DNA from: Pedosphaera sp.
GTDB lineage: Bacteria > Verrucomicrobiota > Verrucomicrobiia > Limisphaerales > UBA9464
Direction of reading: 5' to 3'
Length of the DNA stretch: 64,000 bases
Assembly (NCBI GenBank): GCA_009695205.1
Contig: SIBK01000005.1
Span: 1-64,000, forward strand
The notes under the pieces are model-generated. The model did not search any database. It had not been told where the DNA came from and saw only the letters and a list, made by a program, of their open reading frames with translations. Positions 21,367 through 30,334 of the stretch are shown here, piece after piece. The position numbers were made by a program, and so were the translations under genes. Numbering within the stretch: position 1 is the stretch's first letter; the number at the start of each line of letters is the position of its first letter.

Positions 21367-22386
21367 CTAGAAGGTCAAAATGTTCAGGAGGCGTTCCCCA
21401 GCAGGGAGCAGCGTCCAAATTTGTCCACGCTTGAAGAGGAGGTGGCCGCACGGATGTTTCGAGAGTTCCTCGGAACGTACTGAAAGGATCGAGTACTTCG
21501 CCTTGCTTTGAATCTGTGAGGCGGCCCGCGGAATGATCCGGCACGGAAGGCCATTGAATGTCAGCACCAGTTCATACCCCGCGATACCCTCTCGCTCGGC
21601 GATCGGATTCCGTTCGCGGAGCGCCCGGTATCGGCGAACCCAGGGGAAATCCGAACCCTGGACGAGCACGCGGCACAACTCGGGTTGGGTTTGAATGTGG
21701 CGGAGGAGACTAAAATTCGTTCCCAGGCGTTGCTGCTCAAGCAACAGCTTCCAAGGATCAATTCCAATCAGATTGCGTCCGTTGAAATTGCCGTGATCAT
21801 TCCGGCTTTCCGGCATGTTCTTTGCGTGCCACAGGGCGTATCGCTCGTTGATCACGAGGTTTATTTCAAAATGCAAGTGCGCCCGCTCCTTGGGGATGAC
21901 TTCGCGGGTGTTTGCCGTCCGTCCCATGATTGCGATTTGTTCCCCTGATTTCACCCTCCGCCCCGTCTCGATCCCCGGTTGAATCGAGCTGAGGTGGGCG
22001 TACAGGGAGTAAATCTCCAGTCCTTCGATACTGTGGCGCATCACGACGTAATTTCCGTAGTTCGAAAGGGAAGGTCGGGTATTAAGGTAGGCCACTGTTC
22101 CGTCGGCCGTCGATCGTACTGCGTCGGTCGGTTCTCCCTGGCGGTTCCGTTCCATACAGCGGATGTCCAGTCCCTCATGGAATTTGCCCCCGCCGGACCG
22201 GATGCATCCAAACGTGCCGCTGTTCCACGAATGCCCCGTGGTTCCCGCAAAAGCTTTCTCGCTCCCGGAGGGATCCAACACCGCTCGATTTGCGGTGGGC
22301 AATTGAAAGAGCTGGGAAGCAGCCGCTTCCCCGAGAAACGCAAGGAACGACAGAACCGCCGAAAAAATGACGCTGTGTGGGTTCAC
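21367..22386 (-). CDS. Secreted M23-family metallopeptidase
   Basis: 339 residues with a signal peptide (MNPHSVIFSAVLSFLAFLGEAAA). The LytM/M23 zinc site is present: H-E-G-L-D in GGKFHEGLDIRC, YSLYAHLSSIQPGIETG and RAHLHFEINLVI. The domain contains an insertion-rich C-terminal part (WVRRYRALRERNPIAEREG). Such enzymes cut peptidoglycan cross-bridges or act as inactive activators. Here the His-Asp and HxH ligands look intact, so an active endopeptidase is likely. It begins right after the stop of the lipoprotein gene at 22387, in one operon. Confidence 0.85.
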   Translation of the reverse strand: MNPHSVIFSAVLSFLAFLGEAAASQLFQLPTANRAVLDPSGSEKAFAGTTGHSWNSGTFGCIRSGGGKFHEGLDIRCMERNRQGEPTDAVRSTADGTVAYLNTRPSLSNYGNYVVMRHSIEGLEIYSLYAHLSSIQPGIETGRRVKSGEQIAIMGRTANTREVIPKERAHLHFEINLVINERYALWHAKNMPESRNDHGNFNGRNLIGIDPWKLLLEQQRLGTNFSLLRHIQTQPELCRVLVQGSDFPWVRRYRALRERNPIAEREGIAGYELVLTFNGLPCRIIPRAASQIQSKAKYSILSVRSEELSKHPCGHLLFKRGQIWTLLPAGERLLNILTF

Positions 22387-23031
22387 TTATTTGTACGTCT
22401 TAAAGCGTTTCATCGCGTCTTCATCTTCTTCGACCTTCTTTTGTTTGCCAGGTTTCGCCTGGTTTTTGAGTTTAATCGCGACGTTGTTGAGTCCGCGGAC
22501 AATTCGATCGGCCTCTTCCCGGGAACAATCCGGAGTAAAAATGAAGATGCCATCCTCAATCGTCCGGGTGATCTGAGGCGCCGCTAACCACCGACTTACG
22601 GTCCAATTGGACCACACGGCGATTCGCCGATTCCGGTTCGCCGTACTCTCCATCTGAAGCACCAATTGACCGTGGGTGTTCATTTGCACGGCGATCATAA
22701 AGCCGCCTTCCGAGCTTGCAATCACCCGTGCCTGCTGTATGTCCCGCTCGTCTACGAATGCCTCCTTTAGTACGAGGAGTTCCACCGGAGCGCTTCGCAG
22801 CACCTTGATGCGGGTGGTGCCGAGACCACCAAATTCATTAGATTCCAGGTGCATTCGGAATTGAGAGGCCTCGTTTTTTTCCTTCACGGGTTTGGCGCTT
22901 TTTGGGTCGGGATTGGCCCCGGCGCCGGTGGTTTCACAGCCCGTCCAGAGAGTCGTCAAGAGGACAAGCACCATCCTGGGTCGGAGGATCGGGTTCAAAA
23001 AGGTGTTGAAGCGGGAGAGGCAAGTTCTCAT
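22387..23031 (-). CDS. Putative lipoprotein of unknown function
   Basis: 214 residues from ATG 23031. An internal start at 22974 gives MVLVLLTTLWTGCETTG, a compact lipoprotein signal with lipobox WTGC, and is my preferred start. The mature part has predicted beta strands (GTTRIKVLRSAPVELLVLKE, GGFMIAVQMNTHGQLVLQME) and ends in a very basic tail (KNQAKPGKQKKVEEDED). No family recognised. Its stop abuts the start of the M23 peptidase gene, so the two are probably made together. Frame is open further upstream to 23484 but that part overlaps other genes. Confidence 0.65.
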   Translation of the reverse strand: MRTCLSRFNTFLNPILRPRMVLVLLTTLWTGCETTGAGANPDPKSAKPVKEKNEASQFRMHLESNEFGGLGTTRIKVLRSAPVELLVLKEAFVDERDIQQARVIASSEGGFMIAVQMNTHGQLVLQMESTANRNRRIAVWSNWTVSRWLAAPQITRTIEDGIFIFTPDCSREEADRIVRGLNNVAIKLKNQAKPGKQKKVEEDEDAMKRFKTYK

Positions 23032-23076
23032 CTTTTTCAGCGGCGAGTAAGTCATCTCGCGAAAACAAACACCTCT

Positions 23077-23184
23077 ATGGGCAGACAATCCAACAAAATC
23101 CAAAAACGTGCGCGCCGCGCCAACTACGCCAAGCGGGAAAAAGAACGGATCAAGATCCGCAAGGTCGCCAAAAAGAAGAAGTAG
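23077..23184 (+). CDS. 35-residue highly basic protein
   Basis: MGRQSNKIQKRARRANYAKR begins a 35-residue protein in which about half the residues are Lys or Arg, ending KVAKKKK. I recall similar tiny MGRQ-starting basic proteins in other Verrucomicrobiota, but cannot check. The charge suggests RNA or ribosome binding (inference). It is divergent from the lipoprotein gene, with 45 bp between starts. A stretch ACACCTCT precedes the ATG, with no clear Shine-Dalgarno sequence. Confidence 0.6.
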   Translation: MGRQSNKIQKRARRANYAKREKERIKIRKVAKKKK

Positions 23185-23347
23185 GTCGACGGATCCAGAT
23201 TCGTGGGGAAGGCCGCCGTTTGGGGGCTTTTTCCCTTTTTCAAACTCAGCCTTGAATTTGAGGTAGGGGTCGTGATGGGACCTCTTCTCGGGGGCGATGC
23301 GGCGAGACGGGTGGTCCCAGGGCACTCTCCGTGACACAAGGCCGACT

Positions 23348-24253
23348 TTGAAAAAGATCACTTTTTGCGGGATTGGCGACGAGGCTGGCAATTCGATTGC
23401 GTCACAAATCCAGGCCACCCTTGAGCTCGGCTGGAAACACATTGAGGCGCGGAACATCGAAGTGACCGGCTCCCCCAAGGCCAATCTTCACGACCTCCCG
23501 GACGCCGCCTTTAACGTTGTTGCCGAGCAACTCGGAGCAGCGGGTGTCGCCGTTTATTGCTTTGCATCGACCATCGGCAACTGGGCGAAAAAGATCGAAG
23601 ACCCCTTCGACATTACCCTGGCGGAGGTCAACCGGGCGATCCCCCGCATGCAGCGTTTGGGAACGAAATTTGTCCGGATCATGAGCTACAAACCGCGCGT
23701 GGAAGAGGATCAGATGGAAGCGGAACGCTTTCACCGAATGCGGGAGGTCACTCGACGTTTTCTCGATGCCGGCGTGCAACCGGTTCACGAGAATTGCATG
23801 AACTACGGAGGAATGAGCTGGAAGCATGCGCTGCAATTGCTCGAAAATGTTCCGGGTCTGAAATGGGTATTTGACACGGCCAATCCCGTTTTTAACGCAG
23901 ATCGGACGAAACCCCAGCCATGGCCGCGCCAGGATCCATGGGAATTCTGGAACCAAGTGCGCGACGCCACAGTCCATATCCACGTAAAGGACGCCCGATG
24001 GGTGCCGGCAAAGAATGACGCCGAGTATACCTGGCCGGGGGAAGGGGAGGGCGCCGTCCGTCGAATCCTCGCGGATGCGTTGGTTCGGGGTTACTCGGGT
24101 GCCATCAGCATCGAACCACACATGGTGGCAGTATTCCACGATGCGAATTCCCAGGCGCAAGATGATACCCTGCGGGAGAACTATGTTGAATACGGCCGTC
24201 GCCTCGTGCAATTGATCTCGAACCTCCCGAAAACAAATCCGGAATTGATCTGA
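23348..24253 (+). CDS. Xylose isomerase-like TIM-barrel sugar-phosphate isomerase/epimerase
   Basis: About 301 residues from TTG 23348 (KKITFCGIGDEAG); an upstream in-frame ATG at 23297 is possible. AP_endonuc_2 fold: WKHIEARNIEVTG, GTKFVRIMSYKP (strand with Arg), VHENCMNYGG (Glu, metal ligand), WVFDTANPVFN (Asp), VHIHVKDARW (His) and GAISIEPHM (Glu) are in the order of the divalent-metal site. Substrate cannot be read from sequence. It is 9 bp upstream of an FAH-family gene, which suggests a shared sugar-acid or catabolic pathway. Confidence 0.88.
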   Translation: MKKITFCGIGDEAGNSIASQIQATLELGWKHIEARNIEVTGSPKANLHDLPDAAFNVVAEQLGAAGVAVYCFASTIGNWAKKIEDPFDITLAEVNRAIPRMQRLGTKFVRIMSYKPRVEEDQMEAERFHRMREVTRRFLDAGVQPVHENCMNYGGMSWKHALQLLENVPGLKWVFDTANPVFNADRTKPQPWPRQDPWEFWNQVRDATVHIHVKDARWVPAKNDAEYTWPGEGEGAVRRILADALVRGYSGAISIEPHMVAVFHDANSQAQDDTLRENYVEYGRRLVQLISNLPKTNPELI

Positions 24254-24262
24254 ACTGAATTC

Positions 24263-25123
24263 ATGAAACTCTGCCGATTCGTATCGCCCCAGTCTCCGTG
24301 GCCTTGCGTCGGACTCCTCACCCGCTCCGACTCCGTCCTCGACCTCTCTACGGTGGGCGTCGACTCGCTCGCGGAATTGTTGGAGAAGTCGGACCCCGTC
24401 GCAGAAGTGACCCGGATGGCCGCCCGGAACCCCAGGACGGTGCCTCTCGTCGATGTCCGACTGCTCGCCCCCATTGACCAACAGGAAATCTGGGCCGCGG
24501 GCGTGACGTATCTCCAAAGCAAGGCCGCCCGAATGCAGGAGTCCGAATTCAGTGCCACCGCCTACGACCGGGTTTACGACGCGCCCCGACCGGAGTTATT
24601 CTTCAAATCGCTGGCTTCCAAGGTCGTCCCGCCACTCGGTCTGGTCGGTATCCGACGGGACGCCAAATGGAATGTTCCGGAGCCGGAACTGGCCCTCGTT
24701 CTCAATTCCCGTGGGCAAGTGGCCGGATACACGGCGGGCAACGACATGAGCTCTCGCGACATTGAGGGCGAAAACTTGCTGTATCTGCCCCAGGCCAAGG
24801 TCTACTCCCGTTCCTGCGCCCTGGGCCCTTTCGTTACCATCGGTGTAACGGAGGCCGACGTTCGCCAATGGACCGTCGGTGTCCGCATCGAGCGAGCCGG
24901 TAGCAGTGTGTTCCGCGGCGAAACCACGGTCGCACGTATCAAACGAGGATTCGATGAACTCGCAGGTTGGCTCTTCCGAAGCCAGGAATTCCCTTGCGGC
25001 GCGGTGCTCCTTACCGGCACGGGCGTGGTTCCGCCCGATACCTTCACGCTTGCCGAAGGAGATACCGTGACCGTCGCGATCTCCGGCATCGGCGATTTAC
25101 GGAACAGCGTGTGCATCGTCTGA
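24263..25123 (+). CDS. Fumarylacetoacetate hydrolase (FAH) family protein
   Basis: 286 residues. The C-terminal FAH fold carries the metal-binding pattern EPELALVL, then GNDMSSRDIEGENLLYLPQAK, SRSCALGPFVTIG and VLLTGTGVVPPDTFTLAEGD. The N-terminal ~90 residues are a small extra domain as in the GguC-like/2-keto-3-deoxy sugar acid dehydratase branch. Likely cleaves or dehydrates a 2-oxo acid; its partner is the isomerase/epimerase 9 bp upstream (inference). Confidence 0.85.
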   Translation: MKLCRFVSPQSPWPCVGLLTRSDSVLDLSTVGVDSLAELLEKSDPVAEVTRMAARNPRTVPLVDVRLLAPIDQQEIWAAGVTYLQSKAARMQESEFSATAYDRVYDAPRPELFFKSLASKVVPPLGLVGIRRDAKWNVPEPELALVLNSRGQVAGYTAGNDMSSRDIEGENLLYLPQAKVYSRSCALGPFVTIGVTEADVRQWTVGVRIERAGSSVFRGETTVARIKRGFDELAGWLFRSQEFPCGAVLLTGTGVVPPDTFTLAEGDTVTVAISGIGDLRNSVCIV

Positions 25124-25188
25124 GATAGACGCATCCACCTTTTCCCTTCCCATGTCTCCCCTCCGGACTATGCTGACCCTCTTAAACG

Positions 25189-26982
25189 ATGGACGCGGCA
25201 CATATTCGAAATTTCAGCATTATTGCGCATATTGACCATGGGAAAACGACTCTCTCAGACCGGCTTTTGCAGCGGACTGGGACGGTCGCGGACCGGGACA
25301 TGCAGGAGCAACACCTGGACGCGATGGATCTCGAGAAAGAGAGGGGCATTACTATCAAAGCCCATCCCGTCACGATGTATTATACCGCCAAGAATGGCGA
25401 GAAATATGAGCTGAACCTCATCGACACTCCGGGACACGTGGATTTTGCTTACGAGGTCTCACGCAGCTTAAGCGCCTGCGAAGGCGCTCTTTTGATCGTC
25501 GACGCCGCGCAGGGTGTCGAAGCCCAGACCGTCGCCAACCTCCATCTCGCGATGAAGCAAAATCTGGAGATCATCCCCGTCATCAACAAGATCGATCTGC
25601 CTCACGCCGATATTCCGCAGGCAAAGCAGCAACTCGAAGACATCCTCGCCATTCCCGCGGAGCACGCGGTTCTTGCGAGCGCCAAAGAGGGTATTGGCAT
25701 CGAAGAAATCCTCGAAACCATCGTTGAACGCATTCCGCCTCCAAAACCCACCGGCGAAAAATCCCTGCAGGCGCTGATTTTTGATTCTTATTTCGACACG
25801 TATAAAGGCGTCGTCATTCTCGTCCGCGTGTTTAATGGCGAATTGCGCGCCGGAATGATGGTCAAGATGCCGCACTCCGGAAAAACAGTCGAAATTAAGG
25901 AAGTCGGATCCTTCAATCCGAAGCCGTACACCCGTCCTAAGCTGGAGGTGGGCGAAACCGGCTACATGACCGCCAACATCAAGTCTCCCCGTGAAGTGAA
26001 GGTCGGGGACACCGTTCTGGATTCTAAGAATCCCGCGAGCGTGCTGCCGGGTTTCAAAGAGATTCACCCGATGGTGTTCAGTGGAATTTATCCCATTAAT
26101 ACCGGCGACTATGAGCAGTTGAAGGTGAGCATTGCCAAGCTGCAACTGAATGATTCCGCGCTCACCTTTCAAATAGAAAGCTCGGCGGCCCTCGGGTTTG
26201 GATATCGGTGCGGATTCCTAGGCCTGCTTCATATGGAAATCGTGCAGGAGCGGCTCCGACGCGAGTTTAATTTGGATATCATCGCGACGTATCCTAGCGT
26301 GGTATATCGAGTTCAAATGACAGATGGAACGATGAAGGAAGTCGACAATCCTGCGTTCCTGCCCGAAGCGTCCTATATCGAGGAGATCCAGGAACCGATC
26401 GTGAAGGCTTTTGTCATTTGTCCCGGCACAAATATCGGCGACATGATGGCCCTGATTTCGGAGAAGCGGGGCATTATCCAGACTACGGAGACCCTCGATA
26501 CCCGCCGGGTAATGCTCACATGCAAGATCCCGATGAATGAGATCCTCATCGATTTTCACGACCGGATCAAATCGATCACGCGCGGGTACGGATCGATGGA
26601 TTATGAACCCATCGGGTATGAGGCCAGCGACATGGCGAAGCTCGACATGATGGTGAATGGGGAAGTGATGGATGCGTTCTCCAGCTTGGTGCATCGCAGC
26701 AAGGCCGAAAACAGGGGGCGTCTCCTCGCTTCAAAACTCAAAGAAGTCATTCCACGTCAGCAGTTCCAGATTGCCATCCAGGCGTCGGTCGGCGGCAAGT
26801 TCGTTGCACGCGAAACGATAAGCGCCATGCGTAAGGACGTCACGGCCAAGTGTTACGGCGGGGACATTTCGCGAAAACGCAAACTCCTCGAAAAGCAAAA
26901 GGAAGGTAAGAAACGAATGAAAGCCATCGGATCAGTGGACATTCCCCAGGAGGCTTTCATCGAGGTGCTCAAGACAAACTGA
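25189..26982 (+). CDS. lepA: Elongation factor 4 (LepA)
   Basis: 597 residues, the standard LepA length. Ribosome-associated GTPase. G1 AHIDHGKTT near residues 12-20, the switch region ERGITIKAHPV, G3 DTPGHVDFAYEVSRSL, G4 NKIDLP and G5 ASAKEG are all intact. The LepA-specific C-terminal domain is present (VGGKFVARETISAMRKDVTA, then GDISRKRKLLEKQKEGKKRM). It is 50 bp upstream of lepB, the classic lepA-lepB order. Confidence 0.98.
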   Translation: MDAAHIRNFSIIAHIDHGKTTLSDRLLQRTGTVADRDMQEQHLDAMDLEKERGITIKAHPVTMYYTAKNGEKYELNLIDTPGHVDFAYEVSRSLSACEGALLIVDAAQGVEAQTVANLHLAMKQNLEIIPVINKIDLPHADIPQAKQQLEDILAIPAEHAVLASAKEGIGIEEILETIVERIPPPKPTGEKSLQALIFDSYFDTYKGVVILVRVFNGELRAGMMVKMPHSGKTVEIKEVGSFNPKPYTRPKLEVGETGYMTANIKSPREVKVGDTVLDSKNPASVLPGFKEIHPMVFSGIYPINTGDYEQLKVSIAKLQLNDSALTFQIESSAALGFGYRCGFLGLLHMEIVQERLRREFNLDIIATYPSVVYRVQMTDGTMKEVDNPAFLPEASYIEEIQEPIVKAFVICPGTNIGDMMALISEKRGIIQTTETLDTRRVMLTCKIPMNEILIDFHDRIKSITRGYGSMDYEPIGYEASDMAKLDMMVNGEVMDAFSSLVHRSKAENRGRLLASKLKEVIPRQQFQIAIQASVGGKFVARETISAMRKDVTAKCYGGDISRKRKLLEKQKEGKKRMKAIGSVDIPQEAFIEVLKTN

Positions 26983-27032
26983 TGGTCTTTGGTGAGTGAC
27001 CTCCCGTCGCCCGCCACGCTACCCTGAATCAC

Positions 27033-28268
27033 ATGCTGTTCATTCGTTCGCTGTTTTCACGCACCCTCCGTCAGGCGAGAGGCCTTCATGAACAGGCTCT
27101 GAAGATCCTGAATCACCAGCGCGACATCCTGCCGGAGAAAAACGTCGCCGAAGTATCCGCCAGTCTCGACCGTCTCGGCAGCGCCATCCGCACGGGAGGC
27201 GGCAAACCGGTTCTCCAGGCCGCCATGGAAGAGCTGGAGGCGACCGCCAACAAATGGTTGAAGCCGTACCCATTCGTCGGGATCCGCGACTGGATCGACA
27301 CGATCCTCGTGGCGGGATCTCTGGCGATTGCGTTTCGTACTTTCTTCTTCCAACCAATGGTGATTCCGACGGGATCCGCACAGCCCACTTTTAATGGCAT
27401 CACTCATGTCGACTTCCGAGATGTTCCCGGCTGGAAGATGCCGTCTTTCCCTCAGCGAGTTTTTGACTACTGCATTCACGGCTACAGTTATCACGAGGTG
27501 ATTGCACGCTCCGCCGGAATGATCGACCCCTATTCCTTCACCCGGAAGCCCTCCCTCAAATTCGGTCCCCTGCAGCTCTTTAAGAAGCTGCAGTTCCGGG
27601 CCGGTAACGATGGGCAAATTTACCAGTCGAGCGCACCGGATGAAAACGCTGAGATCCACCTGGGTCTCCTCGAAGTGATCGAGGGGGTCGGGCGGGCGAA
27701 GCAACCCCGAGTGTTCAAACCGGGCGATCCCATTGTCCGATGCCGAACGCAAACGGGGGATCACCTGTTCGTTAATCGCATTGTATATAATTACCGCCAG
27801 CCAGCGCGTGGCGAGACCATCGTCTTCCGCTCGGAACATCACCCGGGCTTGACGCCGGACACTCATTATATCAAACGCTTAGTCGGACTCGCCGGGGAAC
27901 GAATTCGCATTGGCAATGACCGTCACATCTCCATTAATGGCCGTCGGCTCGATGTCAGTGACCCGGGGTTTGAAAAGGTTTATTCATTTGACACGGCTCA
28001 ACCGCCTCGGGATTCGCACTATTCAGGGCATCTGAATGGAGCCGTGTGGTCCAAGTATTTTGGCGTTCCTGGACCGACCGATAATTTTCGCGGGGAAGGG
28101 GAGTTTACAATTCGCCCCGGCCACTGCATGACGTTTGGGGATAACACCGTGAATAGCTATGACTCCAGGGCCTGGGGTGAGGGAGACTTCCCGCAACAGA
28201 TGGTCATCGGGCGATCGGGCATGATCTTCTGGCCGTTTTCGGAACGCTGGGGCTGGTCTCAGAAGTAG
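27033..28268 (+). CDS. lepB: Signal peptidase I
   Basis: 411 residues, longer than usual because of a ~90-residue N-terminal extension (RQARGLHEQALKILNHQRDI...) and a ~110-residue insert after the Ser motif. One membrane segment (TILVAGSLAIAFRTFFFQPM) anchors the periplasmic S26 domain. Catalytic Ser115 lies in VIPTGSAQPTF and Lys281 in HYIKRLVGLAGERI. The usual SGSMxPT is here TGSAQPT: the Met after Ser is Ala. C-terminal GDNTVNSYDSRAWG is the conserved box E. Removes signal peptides from exported proteins. Directly follows lepA. Confidence 0.93.
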   Translation: MLFIRSLFSRTLRQARGLHEQALKILNHQRDILPEKNVAEVSASLDRLGSAIRTGGGKPVLQAAMEELEATANKWLKPYPFVGIRDWIDTILVAGSLAIAFRTFFFQPMVIPTGSAQPTFNGITHVDFRDVPGWKMPSFPQRVFDYCIHGYSYHEVIARSAGMIDPYSFTRKPSLKFGPLQLFKKLQFRAGNDGQIYQSSAPDENAEIHLGLLEVIEGVGRAKQPRVFKPGDPIVRCRTQTGDHLFVNRIVYNYRQPARGETIVFRSEHHPGLTPDTHYIKRLVGLAGERIRIGNDRHISINGRRLDVSDPGFEKVYSFDTAQPPRDSHYSGHLNGAVWSKYFGVPGPTDNFRGEGEFTIRPGHCMTFGDNTVNSYDSRAWGEGDFPQQMVIGRSGMIFWPFSERWGWSQK

Positions 28269-28437
28269 GCTGAACGGTCTCAAGCGTTGGGCCGTGCCGC
28301 GGCGCAGAGTGCGTCGATAGGGATTTCTCGGGGAATGATCCCGAAGCGGAAACGGCAAGTATGGCAAAGGAATTTTCTATCGACGCGCCTTGGCGGAACC
28401 CTTTCCTCGGTGGGAGGCTTCATTTAAGCTCTCTTCC

Positions 28438-28947
28438 ATGAAAATTGCTGCTGAAGAAGTTTTCGATGTCGTCGATGAAAACGATCAGGTGATCAGTCAA
28501 CGATCCCGTCGTGATGTGCATCGCCTCGATCTACGGCATCGGGCGGTGCATGTGCTGATTTACAATCAACGCGGGGAGCTCTTCCTCCAACAACGATCGC
28601 TTTCCAAGGATTGTTCGCCGGGCGTCTGGGATTCGTCCGCCTCGGGTCATCTCGACTCTGGCGAAACCTATGAGGCGTGCGCCCTGCGGGAAGTCGCGGA
28701 GGAATTGGGAATCATACTCCCCGTCCCGCCTCAGGCACTCTTCAAGCTGCCTGCCAGCCGGGAGACCGGACAGGAGTTTTGCTGGGTGTATCGGGCCGCG
28801 CACAATGGGCCTTTTGTTCTGCAACCCAGCGAGGTGCGAGGCGGTGGCTGGTTTCTACCAACCGCGATAACGCAATGGAGTCAGCATCGTCCGGACGATT
28901 TCGCAAGTTCCTTCCTCCTGATTTGGAAACGGATTCATCTATCCTGA
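28438..28947 (+). CDS. NUDIX hydrolase (Idi/YfcD-like)
   Basis: 169 residues from ATG 28438, where DEFDVVDE-like sequence begins (AAEEVFDVVDENDQVISQRS). The Nudix box is complete: GHLDSGETYEACALREVAEELGI, with the Gx5Ex7REUxEExGU pattern. Upstream RHRAVHVLIYNQRGELFLQQ resembles isopentenyl-diphosphate isomerase-like and YfcD proteins. Substrate unknown. A longer start at 28390 exists but lacks family similarity. Confidence 0.88.
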   Translation: MKIAAEEVFDVVDENDQVISQRSRRDVHRLDLRHRAVHVLIYNQRGELFLQQRSLSKDCSPGVWDSSASGHLDSGETYEACALREVAEELGIILPVPPQALFKLPASRETGQEFCWVYRAAHNGPFVLQPSEVRGGGWFLPTAITQWSQHRPDDFASSFLLIWKRIHLS

Positions 28948-28978
28948 ATTTCGGCGGTTTTAACGTCCGAATCGATGC

Positions 28979-29731
28979 TCACGGTAATCGGAAAATTTCT
29001 CCCGCGACGTTCATTCCAGCCTGAAATGGGAAAATATCTCGCCGGCTACACACGTCTACGTCGGGCGCCAGATCGGTAATCGAAAGCAGTCGGCGGCCAT
29101 TTTGCCCGTCCGTAATGGCGGCGGTCACGTTGCTGCAAGCTTGTCGATACACTGCGAGCGCGATCCGGGCGGCGTCTCCCAATTCGATGCGCTGTCTGGC
29201 TCGAATTCGATCAATCAAGGCTCCAGCCGCTAACACGTCTTCCAGCGCGGTTTGTTCCCCCGTACCGCTGCATATGAACAGAACCGATGCGGGATTGTCG
29301 CGGAGCAGGCCATCGGATTCGGCCGCGAGATTGCCCATCGAGGCAATGCGCACGGCGGCCGCACCGGCACATGCATGGAGTGCCCGGGTGCCGTTGGTCG
29401 TGGTACAGACAATCGTCCGCCCCTTAATTCGATCGGCGGTGAACTCCCGGGGAGAATTGCCAAAGTCGAAATCGACGCCGTCACTCAGGGACCCGCGGAT
29501 TCGCAACCCATCCCGCTCTCCCGCCAGCAGAATCTGGGGATTCTGAGCTCGCCGCGCGATCGCCTCCGCGATTTCGACTACGGGAATGATGGCGCGTGCA
29601 CCATTCGCCAAGGCCGTCAGCATGGTGCTCGTGGCTCGCAACACATCAAAAACGACACAGACGGCGGTTCCCAGATGGCGGTCCGGTAAGGTTCGAAATT
29701 CCGCCGGTGAAAGAATGACATCGATATACAT
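28979..29731 (-). CDS. comB: 2-phosphosulfolactate phosphatase family protein
   Basis: 250 residues. ComB family: VFDVLRATSTMLTALANGA, ILLAGERDGLRI, FDFGNSPREF, TIVCTTTNGTRAL and VLFICSGTGEQTALEDVLAAG are the conserved blocks. The family includes the coenzyme M pathway phosphatase, but bacterial members outside that pathway are common and no other CoM gene is here, so the physiological substrate is uncertain. Last gene of a probable uvrB-rhodanese-comB unit (36-bp gap). Confidence 0.88.
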   Translation of the reverse strand: MYIDVILSPAEFRTLPDRHLGTAVCVVFDVLRATSTMLTALANGARAIIPVVEIAEAIARRAQNPQILLAGERDGLRIRGSLSDGVDFDFGNSPREFTADRIKGRTIVCTTTNGTRALHACAGAAAVRIASMGNLAAESDGLLRDNPASVLFICSGTGEQTALEDVLAAGALIDRIRARQRIELGDAARIALAVYRQACSNVTAAITDGQNGRRLLSITDLAPDVDVCSRRDIFPFQAGMNVAGEIFRLP

Positions 29732-29767
29732 AGAGCGATGAAACGTGTGATTCAGGCGTGACGTTCG

Positions 29768-30325
29768 TCAGTGTTTTGCTCGCAACTCCGGTTTGAGGAG
29801 TTGGCCGAATTTTGCGTTGTAGGGATGCACCCGCTGGGTGGCAATCCCGTTGGACTGGAGGAGGCGGCCTTCGTTGGCCCACTGGAATATTGAGCCTTCG
29901 AGATTCAGCACATTGGTAAATCCCGCGGATTGAAGCCGATTGGCCATGTCCGACGAACGATACCCGACCGAGCAATACACCACCACCGCCCTCTCCTTTT
30001 CCGTCGCGGGCATGGCCTCGGCAGCCGTTGCGGAAGGAGCCACATTTCGGGCACCGGGAAGATGGCTCACAGCGAACTCGGGCACCTCCCGCACATCCAG
30101 CAGCAGAGGCGACGGACGGTTGCTATCCGAGAGCCACGCCGCTAACTCGGTCGTGGACAGTTGACGAACGCCCGGAAAGCGGCTGCGAACGAGACGTTTC
30201 ATCGAGGAGAGGCCATCTCTTTCAAGCCATGCGTCGGATGTAACCCAGGCAAGCCCCGCCAGCAGAATAACGATCGTCAAAATCAATGCCCCGCGATTCA
30301 TTTCATTTCTTTTCCTAGTACCCAA
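29768..30325 (-). CDS. Membrane-anchored rhodanese-like protein
   Basis: 185 residues. One N-terminal membrane segment (GALILTIVILLAGLAWVTSD) is followed by a single rhodanese domain: LLLDVREVPEFAVSHLPGAR and VVVYCSVGYRSSDMANRL, where the Cys in YCSVGYRS is the persulfide-forming residue. Probably faces the periplasm and handles sulfane sulfur. It starts 9 bp after the uvrB stop, so is likely co-transcribed. Confidence 0.88.
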   Translation of the reverse strand: MGTRKRNEMNRGALILTIVILLAGLAWVTSDAWLERDGLSSMKRLVRSRFPGVRQLSTTELAAWLSDSNRPSPLLLDVREVPEFAVSHLPGARNVAPSATAAEAMPATEKERAVVVYCSVGYRSSDMANRLQSAGFTNVLNLEGSIFQWANEGRLLQSNGIATQRVHPYNAKFGQLLKPELRAKH

Positions 30326-30334
30326 CTCCAGTTC

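Noticed and set aside
23402..24517. A 371-codon open frame on the minus strand
   Set aside because: Shadow of the isomerase/epimerase and FAH genes on the plus strand, which show metal-site motifs.
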